Positions 1 to 8,582 of a stretch of 32,067 bases of DNA are shown here, one piece after another. The notes under the pieces are model-generated. The model had not been told where the DNA came from and did not search any database. It saw nothing but the letters and a program-made list of their open reading frames with translations. This stretch comes from SVKR01 sp963605115. Its GTDB lineage: Bacteria; Bacillota; Clostridia; Oscillospirales; Oscillospiraceae. Made by a program: the position numbers and the translations under genes. The stretch covers positions 1 through 32,067 of the forward strand of contig CAVCTM010000011.1 of NCBI GenBank assembly GCA_963605115.1. The letters are read 5' to 3'. The stretch's first letter is position 1, and each line of letters begins with the position of its first letter.

Positions 1-63
1 TTCTGCAAGGTCCTCTGAAAGCGCAACGCCCCCCGCGAGGTCCCGGAACGGGGGGGGTTGTTC

Positions 64-792
64 TTATGCGCTTCGGCTCTCGCGCGGTGTGCGGCAGAGC
101 AGCCTCCGGGCCTCCGCCATTTCCTCCTCGGTGGGGACCGGCGTGTCCGCGAGGGTGTAGGTCCCGGCTTGCCACTTGTATTCGCCCATCTTGTGGAAGG
201 GCAGCGGGTCGACGCGCTCGACGCAGCGGTAGCGGGAAAGGAGCTCCCCCAGCGCGGCGAGGTGGTCGTAACGGAGCGTCAGCCCCGGCACGACGACGTG
301 GCGGATCCAGACTCTTTTTCCGGTCTGCTCGCAGTAGTCGAGCAGCGCCTTTTCGCGCGCAAGGCAGGTCGGGCTGCCGGTGACGGCTTCGCTCGTTGCC
401 GGGTCGATGCTCTTGATATCCAGCAGGAGCATGTCCGCCTCGTCAACGGCGCGGCGGCAGCGCTCCAGCGGGATGGAGCCGGAGGTGTCGAGTGCGGTGT
501 GGATGCCGTGGGCGCGGAGCGCCCGCAGCAGCTCATAGGCGAAGTCCGCCTGCAAAAGCGGCTCGCCGCCGGAGAGCGTGACGCCTCCGCCGCGGCGGAA
601 AAACGCGCGGTAGGGCAGAATTTTCTCCACGATCTCGTCCACGCTCGTCTCCGTGCCGCCCTTGGCGTCCCAGCTGTCCGGATTATGGCAGAAGCGGCAG
701 CGCAGGGGACAGCCCTGGAAAAACACGACGAAGCGGATGCCCGGCCCGTCCACGGCGCCGAAGCTCTCATAAGAATGGATGCGTCCTGTCAT
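64..792 (-). CDS. pflA: Pyruvate formate-lyase activating enzyme (radical SAM)
   Basis: This enzyme installs the glycyl radical on pyruvate formate-lyase, using S-adenosylmethionine and a [4Fe-4S] cluster in the cytoplasm. The 242-residue product has the cluster motif C28-x3-C32-x2-C35 in GCPLRCRFCHNP, an N-terminal SYESFGAVDGPGIR stretch, and the GGGVTLSGGEPLLQ segment typical of glycyl-radical activases. Length is normal for PflA. The ATG at 792 follows AAAGGGG. It lies 49 bp downstream of pflB on the same strand, so the two form the usual pfl pair and are probably cotranscribed. Family assignment is firm. Specificity for PFL rather than another glycyl-radical enzyme rests on the neighbour. 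Confidence 0.95.
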   Translation of the reverse strand: MTGRIHSYESFGAVDGPGIRFVVFFQGCPLRCRFCHNPDSWDAKGGTETSVDEIVEKILPYRAFFRRGGGVTLSGGEPLLQADFAYELLRALRAHGIHTALDTSGSIPLERCRRAVDEADMLLLDIKSIDPATSEAVTGSPTCLAREKALLDYCEQTGKRVWIRHVVVPGLTLRYDHLAALGELLSRYRCVERVDPLPFHKMGEYKWQAGTYTLADTPVPTEEEMAEARRLLCRTPRESRSA

Positions 793-841
793 AGCGGCTT
801 GTCCCCTTTCGGTGGTAAATATAAGTGGGAGGATGCTTTTT

Positions 842-3058
842 TTACAGCTTCTCGTGGAAGGTGCGGCTGATCACGTCGAGCTGCTGCTCGCGGCTGAGCT
901 TGATGAAGTTGACGGCGTAGCCGGAGACGCGGATGGTGAGCTGGGGATACTTCTCCGGGTGGTCCATCGCGTCGAGCAGCGTCTCGCGGTTGAGCACATT
1001 GACGTTCAAGTGCTGCCCGGTCTTTTCCATATAGGCGTCGAGCAGGGTGATGAGGTTGGCGCAGCGCTCGTCCTCGGTCTTGCCGAGGGCGCTCGGCGCC
1101 ATGGAGAAGGTGTAGGAGATACCGTCCTCGCAGTCCTCGAACGGGATCTTTGCAACGGAGAGCAGCGACGCCAGCGCGCCGTTGGTGTCGCGCCCGTGCA
1201 TCGGGTTCGCGCCCGGCGCGAGGGGAATGCCGCGCTTTCTGCCGTCCGGCGTGGTGCCGGTGTTCTTGCCGTACTCCACGTTGCTCGTGATGGTCAGGAC
1301 GGACTGGGTGGCGATGGAGCCGCGGTACATGTTGTTCTGACGCAGGTCGTTCATGAACATGCGCGAGATCATCACGGCGAGGGAATCCACGCGGTCGTCG
1401 TTGTTGCCGTATTTCGGGAAGTCGCCCTCGATCTCGAAGTCGACGGCGAGACCGGCGGCATTGCGGACGGGCTTCACGCGGGCGTACTTGATGGCGGAGA
1501 GCGAGTCGGCGACGACGGAGAGTCCCGCGATGCCGCAGGCGGTGGTGCGCTTGATGTTCTCGTCCATCAGCGCCATCTCGATGCGCTCGTAGTCATACTT
1601 ATCGTGCATGTAGTGGATCATATAGAGCGCCTTGGTATAGACATTCGCGAGATACTTCGCCATCGGGACGAAGCGGCTCATCACCTCGTCATAGTCGAGG
1701 TATTCGCTCGTGATCGGCGCGGCGACGGGACCGACCTGCTTGCCGGTGATCTCGTCTACGCCGCCGTTGATGGCGTAGAGCAGGCACTTCGCGAGGTTGG
1801 CGCGCGCGCCGAAGAACTGCATCTGCTTGCCGATGCGCATCGGGGAGACGCAGCAGGCGATGCCGTAATCGTCGCCGAGGTCGACGCGCATAAGGTCGTC
1901 GTTCTCGTACTGGATGGCGCTCGTGCGGATGGAGATGTCCGTCGCGAACTTCTTGAAGTTCTCCGGCAGGCGCTCACTCCAGAGCACGGTGAGGTTCGGC
2001 TCCGGCGCGGGACCGAGGTTCACGAGGGTGTGGAGATAGCGGTAGCTCATCTTCGTGACCATGTGGCGGCCGTCGAGCCCCATGCCGCCGATGCTCTCCG
2101 TCACCCAGACGGGGTCGCCGGCGAAGATATCATCATAGTCGAGGATGCGCAGGAAGCGGACGATGCGCAGCTTCATGATGAAGTGGTCGACCATCTCCTG
2201 AATTTCGCTTTCCATGTAGCGCCCCTCGGCGAGGTCGCGCTCGGCGTAAATGTCGAGGAAGGTGCTCGTTCTGCCGAGGCTCATCGCCGCGCCGTTCTGC
2301 TCCTTGACGGCGGCGAGATAGCCGAAGTAGAGCCACTGGATGGCTTCCTTCGTGTCCTGCGCCGGGCGGGTGAGGTCAAAGCCGTAGATATTGCCGAGCT
2401 CGATGAGCTCGCGCAGCGCCTCGATCTGGTCGTGGAGCTCCTCGCGCTTGCGGACGAGGTCCTCGGTGATCTCGGTGCAGTCATACTGGTTCAGTGCCTT
2501 TTCCTTCTGCTCGATCAGGAAGTTGACGCCGTAGAGCGCCACGCGGCGGTAGTCACCGATGATGCGGCCGCGGCCGTATGCGTCCGGCAGACCGGTCAGC
2601 AGCTTGGCGCTGCGGGCGGCGCGGATCTCCGGCGTGTAAACGGCGAAGACGCGCTCATTGTGGCTGTGGCGGTATTTGAAGATCTTCTTGATCTCGGGGT
2701 CGAGGTGGTAGCCGTGCTCTTCGAGCGACTGCTCCACGGTGCGCAGACCGCCGAAGGGCATGATCGCGCGCTTGAGCGGCTTTTCGGTCTGGAGCCCGAC
2801 GATGACCTCCTTGCCGCGGTCGATATAGCCCGCGGCGTGGCTCGTGATGCCGGAGATGGTCTTCGTGTCCGCGTCCAGCACGCGGCCGGGCGCCTGACGC
2901 TCGCGCTCCAGCAGCTCGCTCAGCTCCGCCCAAAGCTGCTCGGTGCGCTCCGTCGGACCGGCGAGGAAGCTGCCGTCGCCGTCATAGGGGGTGTAATTTT
3001 TCTGGATAAAGTCGCGGACATTGATCTCGCCGTTCCATTCGCCCTTGGTAAATTCCAT
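842..3058 (-). CDS. pflB: Formate C-acetyltransferase (pyruvate formate-lyase)
   Basis: Converts pyruvate and CoA to acetyl-CoA and formate, the main anaerobic pyruvate split. The 738-residue product carries the adjacent catalytic cysteines C402-C403 in YGIACCVSPMRIG and the radical glycine G713 in RVSGYAVNF near the C-terminus. Both are diagnostic of true PFL rather than of diol dehydratases or decarboxylases. I chose the ATG at 3058 because AGAGGG precedes it and the mature N-terminus begins MEFTKGEW; a longer reading to 3127 has no support. It is followed by pflA. A weak promoter (TTGCGC, 17 bp, TATGTT) can be read between the upstream terminator and the start, so it may be transcribed independently of the LysR gene. 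Confidence 0.97.
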   Translation of the reverse strand: MEFTKGEWNGEINVRDFIQKNYTPYDGDGSFLAGPTERTEQLWAELSELLERERQAPGRVLDADTKTISGITSHAAGYIDRGKEVIVGLQTEKPLKRAIMPFGGLRTVEQSLEEHGYHLDPEIKKIFKYRHSHNERVFAVYTPEIRAARSAKLLTGLPDAYGRGRIIGDYRRVALYGVNFLIEQKEKALNQYDCTEITEDLVRKREELHDQIEALRELIELGNIYGFDLTRPAQDTKEAIQWLYFGYLAAVKEQNGAAMSLGRTSTFLDIYAERDLAEGRYMESEIQEMVDHFIMKLRIVRFLRILDYDDIFAGDPVWVTESIGGMGLDGRHMVTKMSYRYLHTLVNLGPAPEPNLTVLWSERLPENFKKFATDISIRTSAIQYENDDLMRVDLGDDYGIACCVSPMRIGKQMQFFGARANLAKCLLYAINGGVDEITGKQVGPVAAPITSEYLDYDEVMSRFVPMAKYLANVYTKALYMIHYMHDKYDYERIEMALMDENIKRTTACGIAGLSVVADSLSAIKYARVKPVRNAAGLAVDFEIEGDFPKYGNNDDRVDSLAVMISRMFMNDLRQNNMYRGSIATQSVLTITSNVEYGKNTGTTPDGRKRGIPLAPGANPMHGRDTNGALASLLSVAKIPFEDCEDGISYTFSMAPSALGKTEDERCANLITLLDAYMEKTGQHLNVNVLNRETLLDAMDHPEKYPQLTIRVSGYAVNFIKLSREQQLDVISRTFHEKL

Positions 3059-3153
3059 TGCTTTTCGTCCCTCTTTCTTGTCACATTCAACATATCGCAA
3101 GTACAGGCTTTGCGCAACTTGTACCAAACGTTTCTTACGATAGGTATCATAGC

Positions 3154-3188
3154 AAAAAAATACGCGGATTTGAAGTGGTCAAATCCGC
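3154..3188 (-). terminator. Rho-independent terminator of the LysR gene
   Basis: A perfect 10-bp stem (3164-3173 with 3179-3188, GCGGATTTGA / TCAAATCCGC) with a 5-nt loop is followed, read on the minus strand, by GTA and seven T (3154-3160). It separates the LysR gene from pflB. Confidence 0.85.
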
Positions 3189-3245
3189 ATATCGTTATTC
3201 CATATTGTGATAGCCGATGCGTTGTCCTATTCGGAATTGCCGGGG

Positions 3246-4160
3246 TCAGCCGCCGAGCTCGCGGACGGTCTCCTCCACCTTTTCAATGAAGAGCTGGTCC
3301 GTCTGGGCCAGGCGGTAGCCGCTGCGGTAAATGAGCACGTCGCGGCAGCGTCCGCCGGGGCGGGGGCATTCGCGCTCCACGAGGGGGTAAGTCTCCAGCA
3401 CGCTCCGCGGCGTGGGCGACGCCCACATATAAGTGTCCGGCAGGGAGCAGAGCAGCTCGAACTGGCTCTGGCGCTCATAGACGACGATGCCGCGCGCGGC
3501 GTGGGCTGCGCCGTCCTCCGCCGGGGCGGAGCCGGGGGCGGCGGGGTCGCCGTGGCTGATCTCCACATAGCCGCGCAGGTCCGCCGGGCGGAGGGTCTCG
3601 CGCGCGGCGAGCGGGCTCGACCGCGGGAGCACGAGGTGGTAGTCAAAGTCCCAGATCGGGCGGGAGACGAGCCCGCGCGACGCCAGATCGCGCTGGAAAT
3701 AGCCGTCCGAGCTCACGGGGTAGCGGATGATGCCGATGTTGCAGTCGTGGTTTTCCACATGCCCGATGGCGCTGAGGCTGCTCGTCTCGCGGTAATTGGC
3801 GCGCAGGTCCGCGCCGGCGTCCAGCGCCTTCACGAAGCGGACGAAGGCGTGGGAGATATAGCAGGCGATGGGGACGCAGAGCTCGAACTCATAGCCCGTG
3901 CGCCGCCGGGGGGAGAAGCTGTTTTCCAGCTCGTCCATCGCGGAGATGAGCTCCTTCGCCTCCGCCAAAAACTCCGCACCGCGCTTCGTCGGCGTAACGC
4001 CGCGGGTGCTGCGGTTGAAAAGCTCCAGTCCGAGCTCCTCCTCAAGCTCCCGCACCGCCTTGCTCAAAAACGGCTGGCTCACGAAAAGCGCCTCCGCCGC
4101 GCGCGAAATGGAGCCGCAGCGCTCCACCTCCACGGCGTATTTCAGCTGCCGAATATCCAT
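3246..4160 (-). CDS. LysR-family transcriptional regulator
   Basis: A 304-residue DNA-binding regulator. The N-terminus MDIRQLKYAVEVERCGSISR followed by AAEALFVSQPFLSKAVRELE is a classic LysR winged helix-turn-helix (about residues 1-60). The rest fits the two-lobed effector-binding domain. The ATG at 4160 follows GGGAGG with good spacing; the longer reading to 4241 adds a low-complexity Arg-rich extension and was not used. It is upstream of pflB in the same direction but has its own terminator, so control of pfl is possible but not shown. The effector is unknown. Confidence 0.9.
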   Translation of the reverse strand: MDIRQLKYAVEVERCGSISRAAEALFVSQPFLSKAVRELEEELGLELFNRSTRGVTPTKRGAEFLAEAKELISAMDELENSFSPRRRTGYEFELCVPIACYISHAFVRFVKALDAGADLRANYRETSSLSAIGHVENHDCNIGIIRYPVSSDGYFQRDLASRGLVSRPIWDFDYHLVLPRSSPLAARETLRPADLRGYVEISHGDPAAPGSAPAEDGAAHAARGIVVYERQSQFELLCSLPDTYMWASPTPRSVLETYPLVERECPRPGGRCRDVLIYRSGYRLAQTDQLFIEKVEETVRELGG

Positions 4161-4286
4161 CGTTCTCCGCCTCCCTTTCCGCGCCATTTTACCACGCCGC
4201 ACCGCGGTCTGTAAAGCCAAAGCGCGCCCGTCCGTGACCAAATTTTGAAGACTCTGTGAATAAAGTGTAAAAGATTTTCCGAGGGA

Positions 4287-4315
4287 TTGAAAAGGGCAAA
4301 AATCGGAAATATAAT
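4287..4315 (+). promoter_or_regulatory. Promoter of the ABC transporter gene
   Basis: A -35 TTGAAA (4287-4292), a 17-bp spacer and a perfect -10 TATAAT (4310-4315) lie 40 bp before the start codon. Transcription would begin near 4322. Confidence 0.75.
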
Positions 4316-4355
4316 CGTTTTGTTACTACTATTTTCTTTTGCAGAGGGAAAAAAC

Positions 4356-7300
4356 ATGCTGAAATTACAGGACATCCGAAAGGACTATCTCTCCGGGGAC
4401 AGCGCGGTCCACGCCCTGCGGGGCGTGAGCCTGCAATTCCGGGAGAGCGAGTTCGTCGCCATTCTTGGTCACTCCGGCTGCGGCAAGACGACGCTGCTGA
4501 ACATCATCGGCGGGCTGGACCACTACACGAGCGGCGACCTCATCATCGGCGGCAAGAGCACGAAGGACTTCACCGAGGGCGAGTGGGACACTTACCGCAA
4601 CCACTCTGTCGGCTTCGTGTTCCAGACCTACAACCTCATCCCCCACCAGACCGTGCTGCGCAACGTCGAGCTCGCGCTGACGCTCTCCGGCGTCAGCAAG
4701 GCGGAGCGGCGCGAGCGCGCGAAAAGGGCGCTGGAGGACGTCGGGCTCGGCGACCAGATCAATAAGCGCCCGAACCAGATGTCCGGCGGTCAGATGCAGC
4801 GCGTCGCCATCGCGCGCGCCCTCGTGAACGACCCGGACATTCTCCTCGCCGACGAGCCGACCGGCGCGCTCGACAGCGAGACGAGCGTGCAGGTCATGGA
4901 GATCCTCAAAAAGATCTCGCGGGACCGCCTCATCATTATGGTCACCCACAACCCGGAGCTCGCGGAGACCTACGCCACGCGCATCGTCCGCGTGCAGGAC
5001 GGCGAGGTCGTGAGCGACTCCGACCCCTACGACGGCGCGGAGGAGGCGGAGGTCAAGCCGCTCGGCAGAAAGCCCTCGATGAGCTTTTTCACGGCGCTCG
5101 GACTTTCCTTCCGGAACCTGCTGACCAAAAAGGGCAGAACGATCCTGACCGCCTTCGCCGGCAGCATCGGCATCATCGGCATCGCGCTCATCCTGTCCCT
5201 CAGCAACGGCATCCAGACCTATATCGACCGCGTGCAGGAGGACACGCTCTCCAGCTACCCGATCACGATCGAAGCCGAGAGCGTCGATATGACCAGCATG
5301 GTGAGCACGCTGATGGGCGTAAACAGTGCCGACAAGGAAGGCGAGGCTCACGAGCTCGACGCCGTTTACTCCAACACCATCATGTATGACCTCATGAACT
5401 CCCTCATGAGCACGCAGACGCAGAAGAACAACCTCCGCGACTTCAAGGCGTATATCGAGGGCGCGGACGCGCCGCTCGGCGAGCATGTCAGCGCCGTGCA
5501 GTACAGCTACGACCTCGGCACGGAGATGTATGCACAGGACACGGACGGCAAGATCTTCGTCTCCGACGTCACGGAGCTGATGCAGACCGCGCTGGGCAGT
5601 CTCTACGGCGGCGACTACAGCAGCTATTTCGACCAGTTCGGCGCGGCTTACTCCGCCATGGACGTCTGGGAGGAGATGCTCGCGCCCCAGAACGGCGAGG
5701 AGGGGCTCATCAACCCCCTGCTCGAAGAGCAGTACGACCTCATCTACGGCAGCTGGCCCCAGCGCTACGACGAGGCGGTGCTCATCGTGAACAAGGATAA
5801 CGAGATCAGCGACCTCGTGATCTACTGCCTCGGACTCGGCTCCCAGGCGGACGTGATGGACACGTTTGAGAAGCTGATGAACGGCGAGGAGCTCGAAGAG
5901 TATCAGGAAAAATGGAGCTACGAGGATATCTGCGACCTCACCTTCAAGGCGGTGCTGCCCGCGGAGCGCTACCAGCACGACGCCGCCTCCGGCGCCTATA
6001 CCGACATCGGCACGACCGAGACCGGCATGGACTTCCTCTACAACTCCGACGACGTCGGCACCCGGCTGCGCATCGTCGGCATCCTGCGTCCGAGCGAGGA
6101 CGCGGTCAGCTCCATGATGAGCGGCGCCATCGGCTACACCGCCGCGCTGACGGAGCACCTCGTCGAAAAAGCCAACAGCCTCGAGATCCTTCAGGCGCAG
6201 AAGGCGGACCCTGCGACGGACGTCATCACCGGGCTGCCCTTCCTGACGGACGACTATTCCGTGAGCGGCGAGGAGAAGGCTGCCGCCGTGCGCGCGCACA
6301 TCGGCGCTCTGCCCGTCAGCGAGCAGGCGGCAGCGTATATCGCGCTGCTCAGCGTCCCGGCGGAGGATTATCTCGACACCGTGACGAGCCAGCAGATGGA
6401 GGGGCTCACGCGCGAGACCATCGAGCAGATGGTCGTGGAGCAGTACGCCGCCCAGATAGGCGTCGACGCCGCGACCGTCACGAGCTACATCGCCCGCATG
6501 GACGACGACACGCTCTTCGGCTACGTGGCCGACGCCATCCGCGAGCAGGTGACGGAGCAGTACGCCGCCGCCGTGGAGCAGCAGCTCGGCGCGCTCACGA
6601 ACGAGCAGCTCGCCGCGATGCTCTGCACCGCGCTGGAGATCGACCTGCCGAGCGAGGACCCCGCGCTCGCGCTCTTCATCCAGTATCAGCCCCAGCCCAT
6701 CGAGCCGCTGACCGCGGCGCAGATCGACTGGCTCTACGATAACGTCCTGCCGCCCATGGTCTCCGAGGGCAGCTATGAGGAAAACCTCAAGCTCCTCGGC
6801 GACGTCGACTTCGCGAGCCCCAAGAGCATCAATATCTACGCCGCGACCTTCGCGGACAAGGACGCCATCGCCGACGCGATCGAGGACTACAATAACACCG
6901 TCGGCGAGGACGACCGCATCGAATACACCGACTATGTTGCCCTGCTGATGAGCTCCATCACGACGATCATCAACGCCATCAGCTATGTGCTCATCGCCTT
7001 CGTCGCCATCTCGCTCGTCGTGTCGAGCATCATGATCGGCATCATCACCTACATCTCCGTGCTCGAACGCACGAAGGAGATCGGCATCCTCCGCGCCATC
7101 GGCGCCTCCCGGCGCGACGTGGCGCGCGTGTTCAACGCGGAGACGCTGGTCATCGGCTTCGCCTCCGGCGTCATCGGCATCGGACTGACGCTGCTGCTCA
7201 CGATCCCGATCAACCTTCTGGTCCGCCACCTCACCGGCATCCCGAACCTCGGCGCAGCCCTACCCGCCGGCGGCGGCGTCGTCCTCGTGGTCATCAGCAT

Positions 7301-7382
7301 GCTCCTGACCTTCATCGCCGGACTCATCCCCGCCGGCATCGCCTCGAAAAAAGACCCCGTCGAGGCGCTCAGGACGGAATAA
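4356..7382 (+). CDS. ABC transporter, ATPase fused to FtsX/MacB-type permease
   Basis: A 1008-residue membrane protein joining an ATPase domain to a permease. The ATPase (about 1-230) shows Walker A GHSGCGKT (38-45), the Q-loop at Q90, signature MSGGQ (142-146), Walker B DILLADEP (161-168) and the switch His198. One membrane helix follows near 270-295. Then comes an extracytoplasmic domain of roughly 600 residues, and three C-terminal helices with the FtsX-type motif ERTKEIGILRAIGASRRDV. MacB-like relatives drive mechanical export of peptides, antibiotics or lipoproteins; the substrate here is unknown. The ATG at 4356 follows AGAGGG. It is transcribed alone between its own promoter and a terminator. 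No periplasmic adaptor gene is nearby, as expected in a monoderm. Confidence 0.92.
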   Translation: MLKLQDIRKDYLSGDSAVHALRGVSLQFRESEFVAILGHSGCGKTTLLNIIGGLDHYTSGDLIIGGKSTKDFTEGEWDTYRNHSVGFVFQTYNLIPHQTVLRNVELALTLSGVSKAERRERAKRALEDVGLGDQINKRPNQMSGGQMQRVAIARALVNDPDILLADEPTGALDSETSVQVMEILKKISRDRLIIMVTHNPELAETYATRIVRVQDGEVVSDSDPYDGAEEAEVKPLGRKPSMSFFTALGLSFRNLLTKKGRTILTAFAGSIGIIGIALILSLSNGIQTYIDRVQEDTLSSYPITIEAESVDMTSMVSTLMGVNSADKEGEAHELDAVYSNTIMYDLMNSLMSTQTQKNNLRDFKAYIEGADAPLGEHVSAVQYSYDLGTEMYAQDTDGKIFVSDVTELMQTALGSLYGGDYSSYFDQFGAAYSAMDVWEEMLAPQNGEEGLINPLLEEQYDLIYGSWPQRYDEAVLIVNKDNEISDLVIYCLGLGSQADVMDTFEKLMNGEELEEYQEKWSYEDICDLTFKAVLPAERYQHDAASGAYTDIGTTETGMDFLYNSDDVGTRLRIVGILRPSEDAVSSMMSGAIGYTAALTEHLVEKANSLEILQAQKADPATDVITGLPFLTDDYSVSGEEKAAAVRAHIGALPVSEQAAAYIALLSVPAEDYLDTVTSQQMEGLTRETIEQMVVEQYAAQIGVDAATVTSYIARMDDDTLFGYVADAIREQVTEQYAAAVEQQLGALTNEQLAAMLCTALEIDLPSEDPALALFIQYQPQPIEPLTAAQIDWLYDNVLPPMVSEGSYEENLKLLGDVDFASPKSINIYAATFADKDAIADAIEDYNNTVGEDDRIEYTDYVALLMSSITTIINAISYVLIAFVAISLVVSSIMIGIITYISVLERTKEIGILRAIGASRRDVARVFNAETLVIGFASGVIGIGLTLLLTIPINLLVRHLTGIPNLGAALPAGGGVVLVVISMLLTFIAGLIPAGIASKKDPVEALRTE

Positions 7383-7426
7383 AAAAAGCAAGCACCCGCC
7401 CTGCCGAACGGCAGAGCGGGTGTTTT
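7381..7426. terminator. Bidirectional terminator between convergent genes
   Basis: An imperfect hairpin pairs CACCCGC (7393-7399) with GCGGGTG (7416-7422) and CTGCC with GGCAG around a GAAC loop. TTTT follows on the plus strand, and seven A at 7381-7387 give a U-run on the minus strand. It serves the ABC transporter and the SorC regulator. Confidence 0.82.
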
Positions 7427-7432
7427 GCGTGT

Positions 7433-8389
7433 TCAGGGCTTCAGCTGGAGCGCCGACTCTGCGAGGGCGCGGTCCGCGACGAGCACATCCGCCATACCGC
7501 CGCGCAGCACGGCGCGCAGCGCCATCGCCTTTTCCGCGCCGGAGGCGACAAGAATTTTGCAGGGGATGCGCCGGTAATCGTCCGGGTCCATCGCGAGCGT
7601 CCGCCGCCGCACGGCGGAGTCGATCTCGCGGCCGTCGCGGTCGAAAAAGCGCAGCAGCATGTCGGCGCAGACGCCCTTTTCCCGCAGCTCCGCGAGGTTT
7701 TCCGGCGGCAGATAGTCCAGCCGCGCAAGCGGGGAGCGCTCCTCCGGCGCAAACGCGCCGAGCCCGCTGACCGAGACCGTCACGCGCGCGAGCGCCTTGC
7801 GCAGCCCGCCCTCCGCGCGCCAGAGCGCGGCGAGCGCCTCCGGTGAGGGCTGGAGCCCCGGCGCATCCAGGCAATGGTGCGCTCCGCCGAGCGCCATCGC
7901 CACCCGGCGCGTCAGCGTTGCGGCGTCCAGCTCGCTGCCGCAGCAGCGCAGGCTGCCGTGGAGCGTCACGAAGGCGTTGTCCGTCCGGCGGCAGGGGTTC
8001 AGAAGATGCACCAGATGATACATCGTTCCGCCCCATGCGAGTCCGAGCACGTCGCCGGGGTGCAGCGTGCGCTCGATATAGCGCGCGCCCTCCAGCGCCG
8101 CGGCGCGCTTGCGCGCCTCTGCGTCCCCGGCGCAGTCCGTCACGACCGCGTCGCGCAGCCCGAAGCGGGCGCAGAGCGCGCGGGCGAGCGAGAGATGGGC
8201 GGCGTAAGGCTCCGGCACGGCGAAGCGGATATAGCCCTCCTCCCGCGCCCGCCGCAGCGCACGCGACACCGTCGCCGGGGAGAGCCCCAGCGCCTCGCTG
8301 ATCTCCTTCTGGCTGCGTCCTTCGAGATAATAAAGCTCCGCGGCGCGCAGCGCCGTCCAGCCGGAGCAGGAATACACTTCTCCGCGCAC
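7433..8389 (-). CDS. SorC/DeoR-type sugar-binding transcriptional regulator
   Basis: A 318-residue regulator. An N-terminal helix-turn-helix (about 12-55, ending SQKEISEALGLSPATVSRAL) is joined to a sugar-phosphate sensing domain with GDVLGLAWGGTMYHLV and DMLLRFFDRDG segments, as in SorC-family proteins, which bind phosphorylated sugar effectors. The start is GTG at 8389, supported by GGGAGGTG eight bases upstream; no ATG fits. A TATAAT (8413-8418 on the minus strand) just upstream could be its -10, though with a poor -35. It is divergent from the RuBisCO-like gene, and a perfect TGTTCG/CGAACA repeat lies between them. A similar site precedes the transporter operon. It is the best candidate regulator of the whole catabolic cluster. 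Confidence 0.88.
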   Translation of the reverse strand: MRGEVYSCSGWTALRAAELYYLEGRSQKEISEALGLSPATVSRALRRAREEGYIRFAVPEPYAAHLSLARALCARFGLRDAVVTDCAGDAEARKRAAALEGARYIERTLHPGDVLGLAWGGTMYHLVHLLNPCRRTDNAFVTLHGSLRCCGSELDAATLTRRVAMALGGAHHCLDAPGLQPSPEALAALWRAEGGLRKALARVTVSVSGLGAFAPEERSPLARLDYLPPENLAELREKGVCADMLLRFFDRDGREIDSAVRRRTLAMDPDDYRRIPCKILVASGAEKAMALRAVLRGGMADVLVADRALAESALQLKP

Positions 8390-8460
8390 GGGTTTTCACC
8401 TCCCTTTTCCCCATTATACCACCCGCCCGCCGGGGCGGGGAATGGACAGCGCGCGCCTGA

Positions 8461-8482
8461 GTGTTCGGCGTTTGGCGAACAG
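8461..8482. promoter_or_regulatory. Candidate SorC operator, site 1
   Basis: The inverted repeat TGTTCG (8462-8467) / CGAACA (8476-8481) lies within the form GTGTT-N12-AACAG. It sits between the divergent regulator and RuBisCO-like genes, about 80 bp upstream of the predicted start of the latter. A site with the same outer half-sites and spacing occurs at 19116-19137. Confidence 0.6.
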
Positions 8483-8517
8483 TTTGTCAGCCGATGGTAA
8501 TGCAAGTTTTTTCCATA

Positions 8518-8547
8518 TTTACTTCCGCTGCACCCCCGGCTTATGAT
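8518..8547 (+). promoter_or_regulatory. Candidate promoter of the RuBisCO-like gene
   Basis: A -35 TTTACT (8518-8523), an 18-bp spacer and a -10 TATGAT (8542-8547). Transcription would begin near 8553, just before the AAAAAAGGAGG ribosome site. The -35 is weak, which would suit a gene that needs an activator. Confidence 0.5.
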
Positions 8548-8582
8548 GGCGGCAGAAACGAAAAAAGGAGGCTTTTCCCGCC

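Noticed and set aside
1..63. Terminator after pflA
   Set aside because: Six C (29-34) can pair with the G-run at 50-57, but the loop is large and no U-run follows on the minus strand, so I do not list it as a terminator. Nothing else was recognised in these bases.
3059..3153. FNR or Rex operator before pflB
   Set aside because: No TTGAT-N4-ATCAA or clear Rex-type palindrome was found. Only a weak sigma-A-like promoter is visible.
779..3289. Long plus-strand reading frames opposite pflB and the LysR gene
   Set aside because: They mirror minus-strand genes with clear catalytic motifs. In GC-rich DNA the opposite strand of a real gene often stays open. The translation is low-complexity Ala/Arg/Val/Asp with no family motif.
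4365..7229. 954-codon minus-strand frame opposite the ABC transporter
   Set aside because: The plus strand encodes all ABC motifs with a promoter and ribosome site. The antisense product is His/Asp/Val-rich noise.
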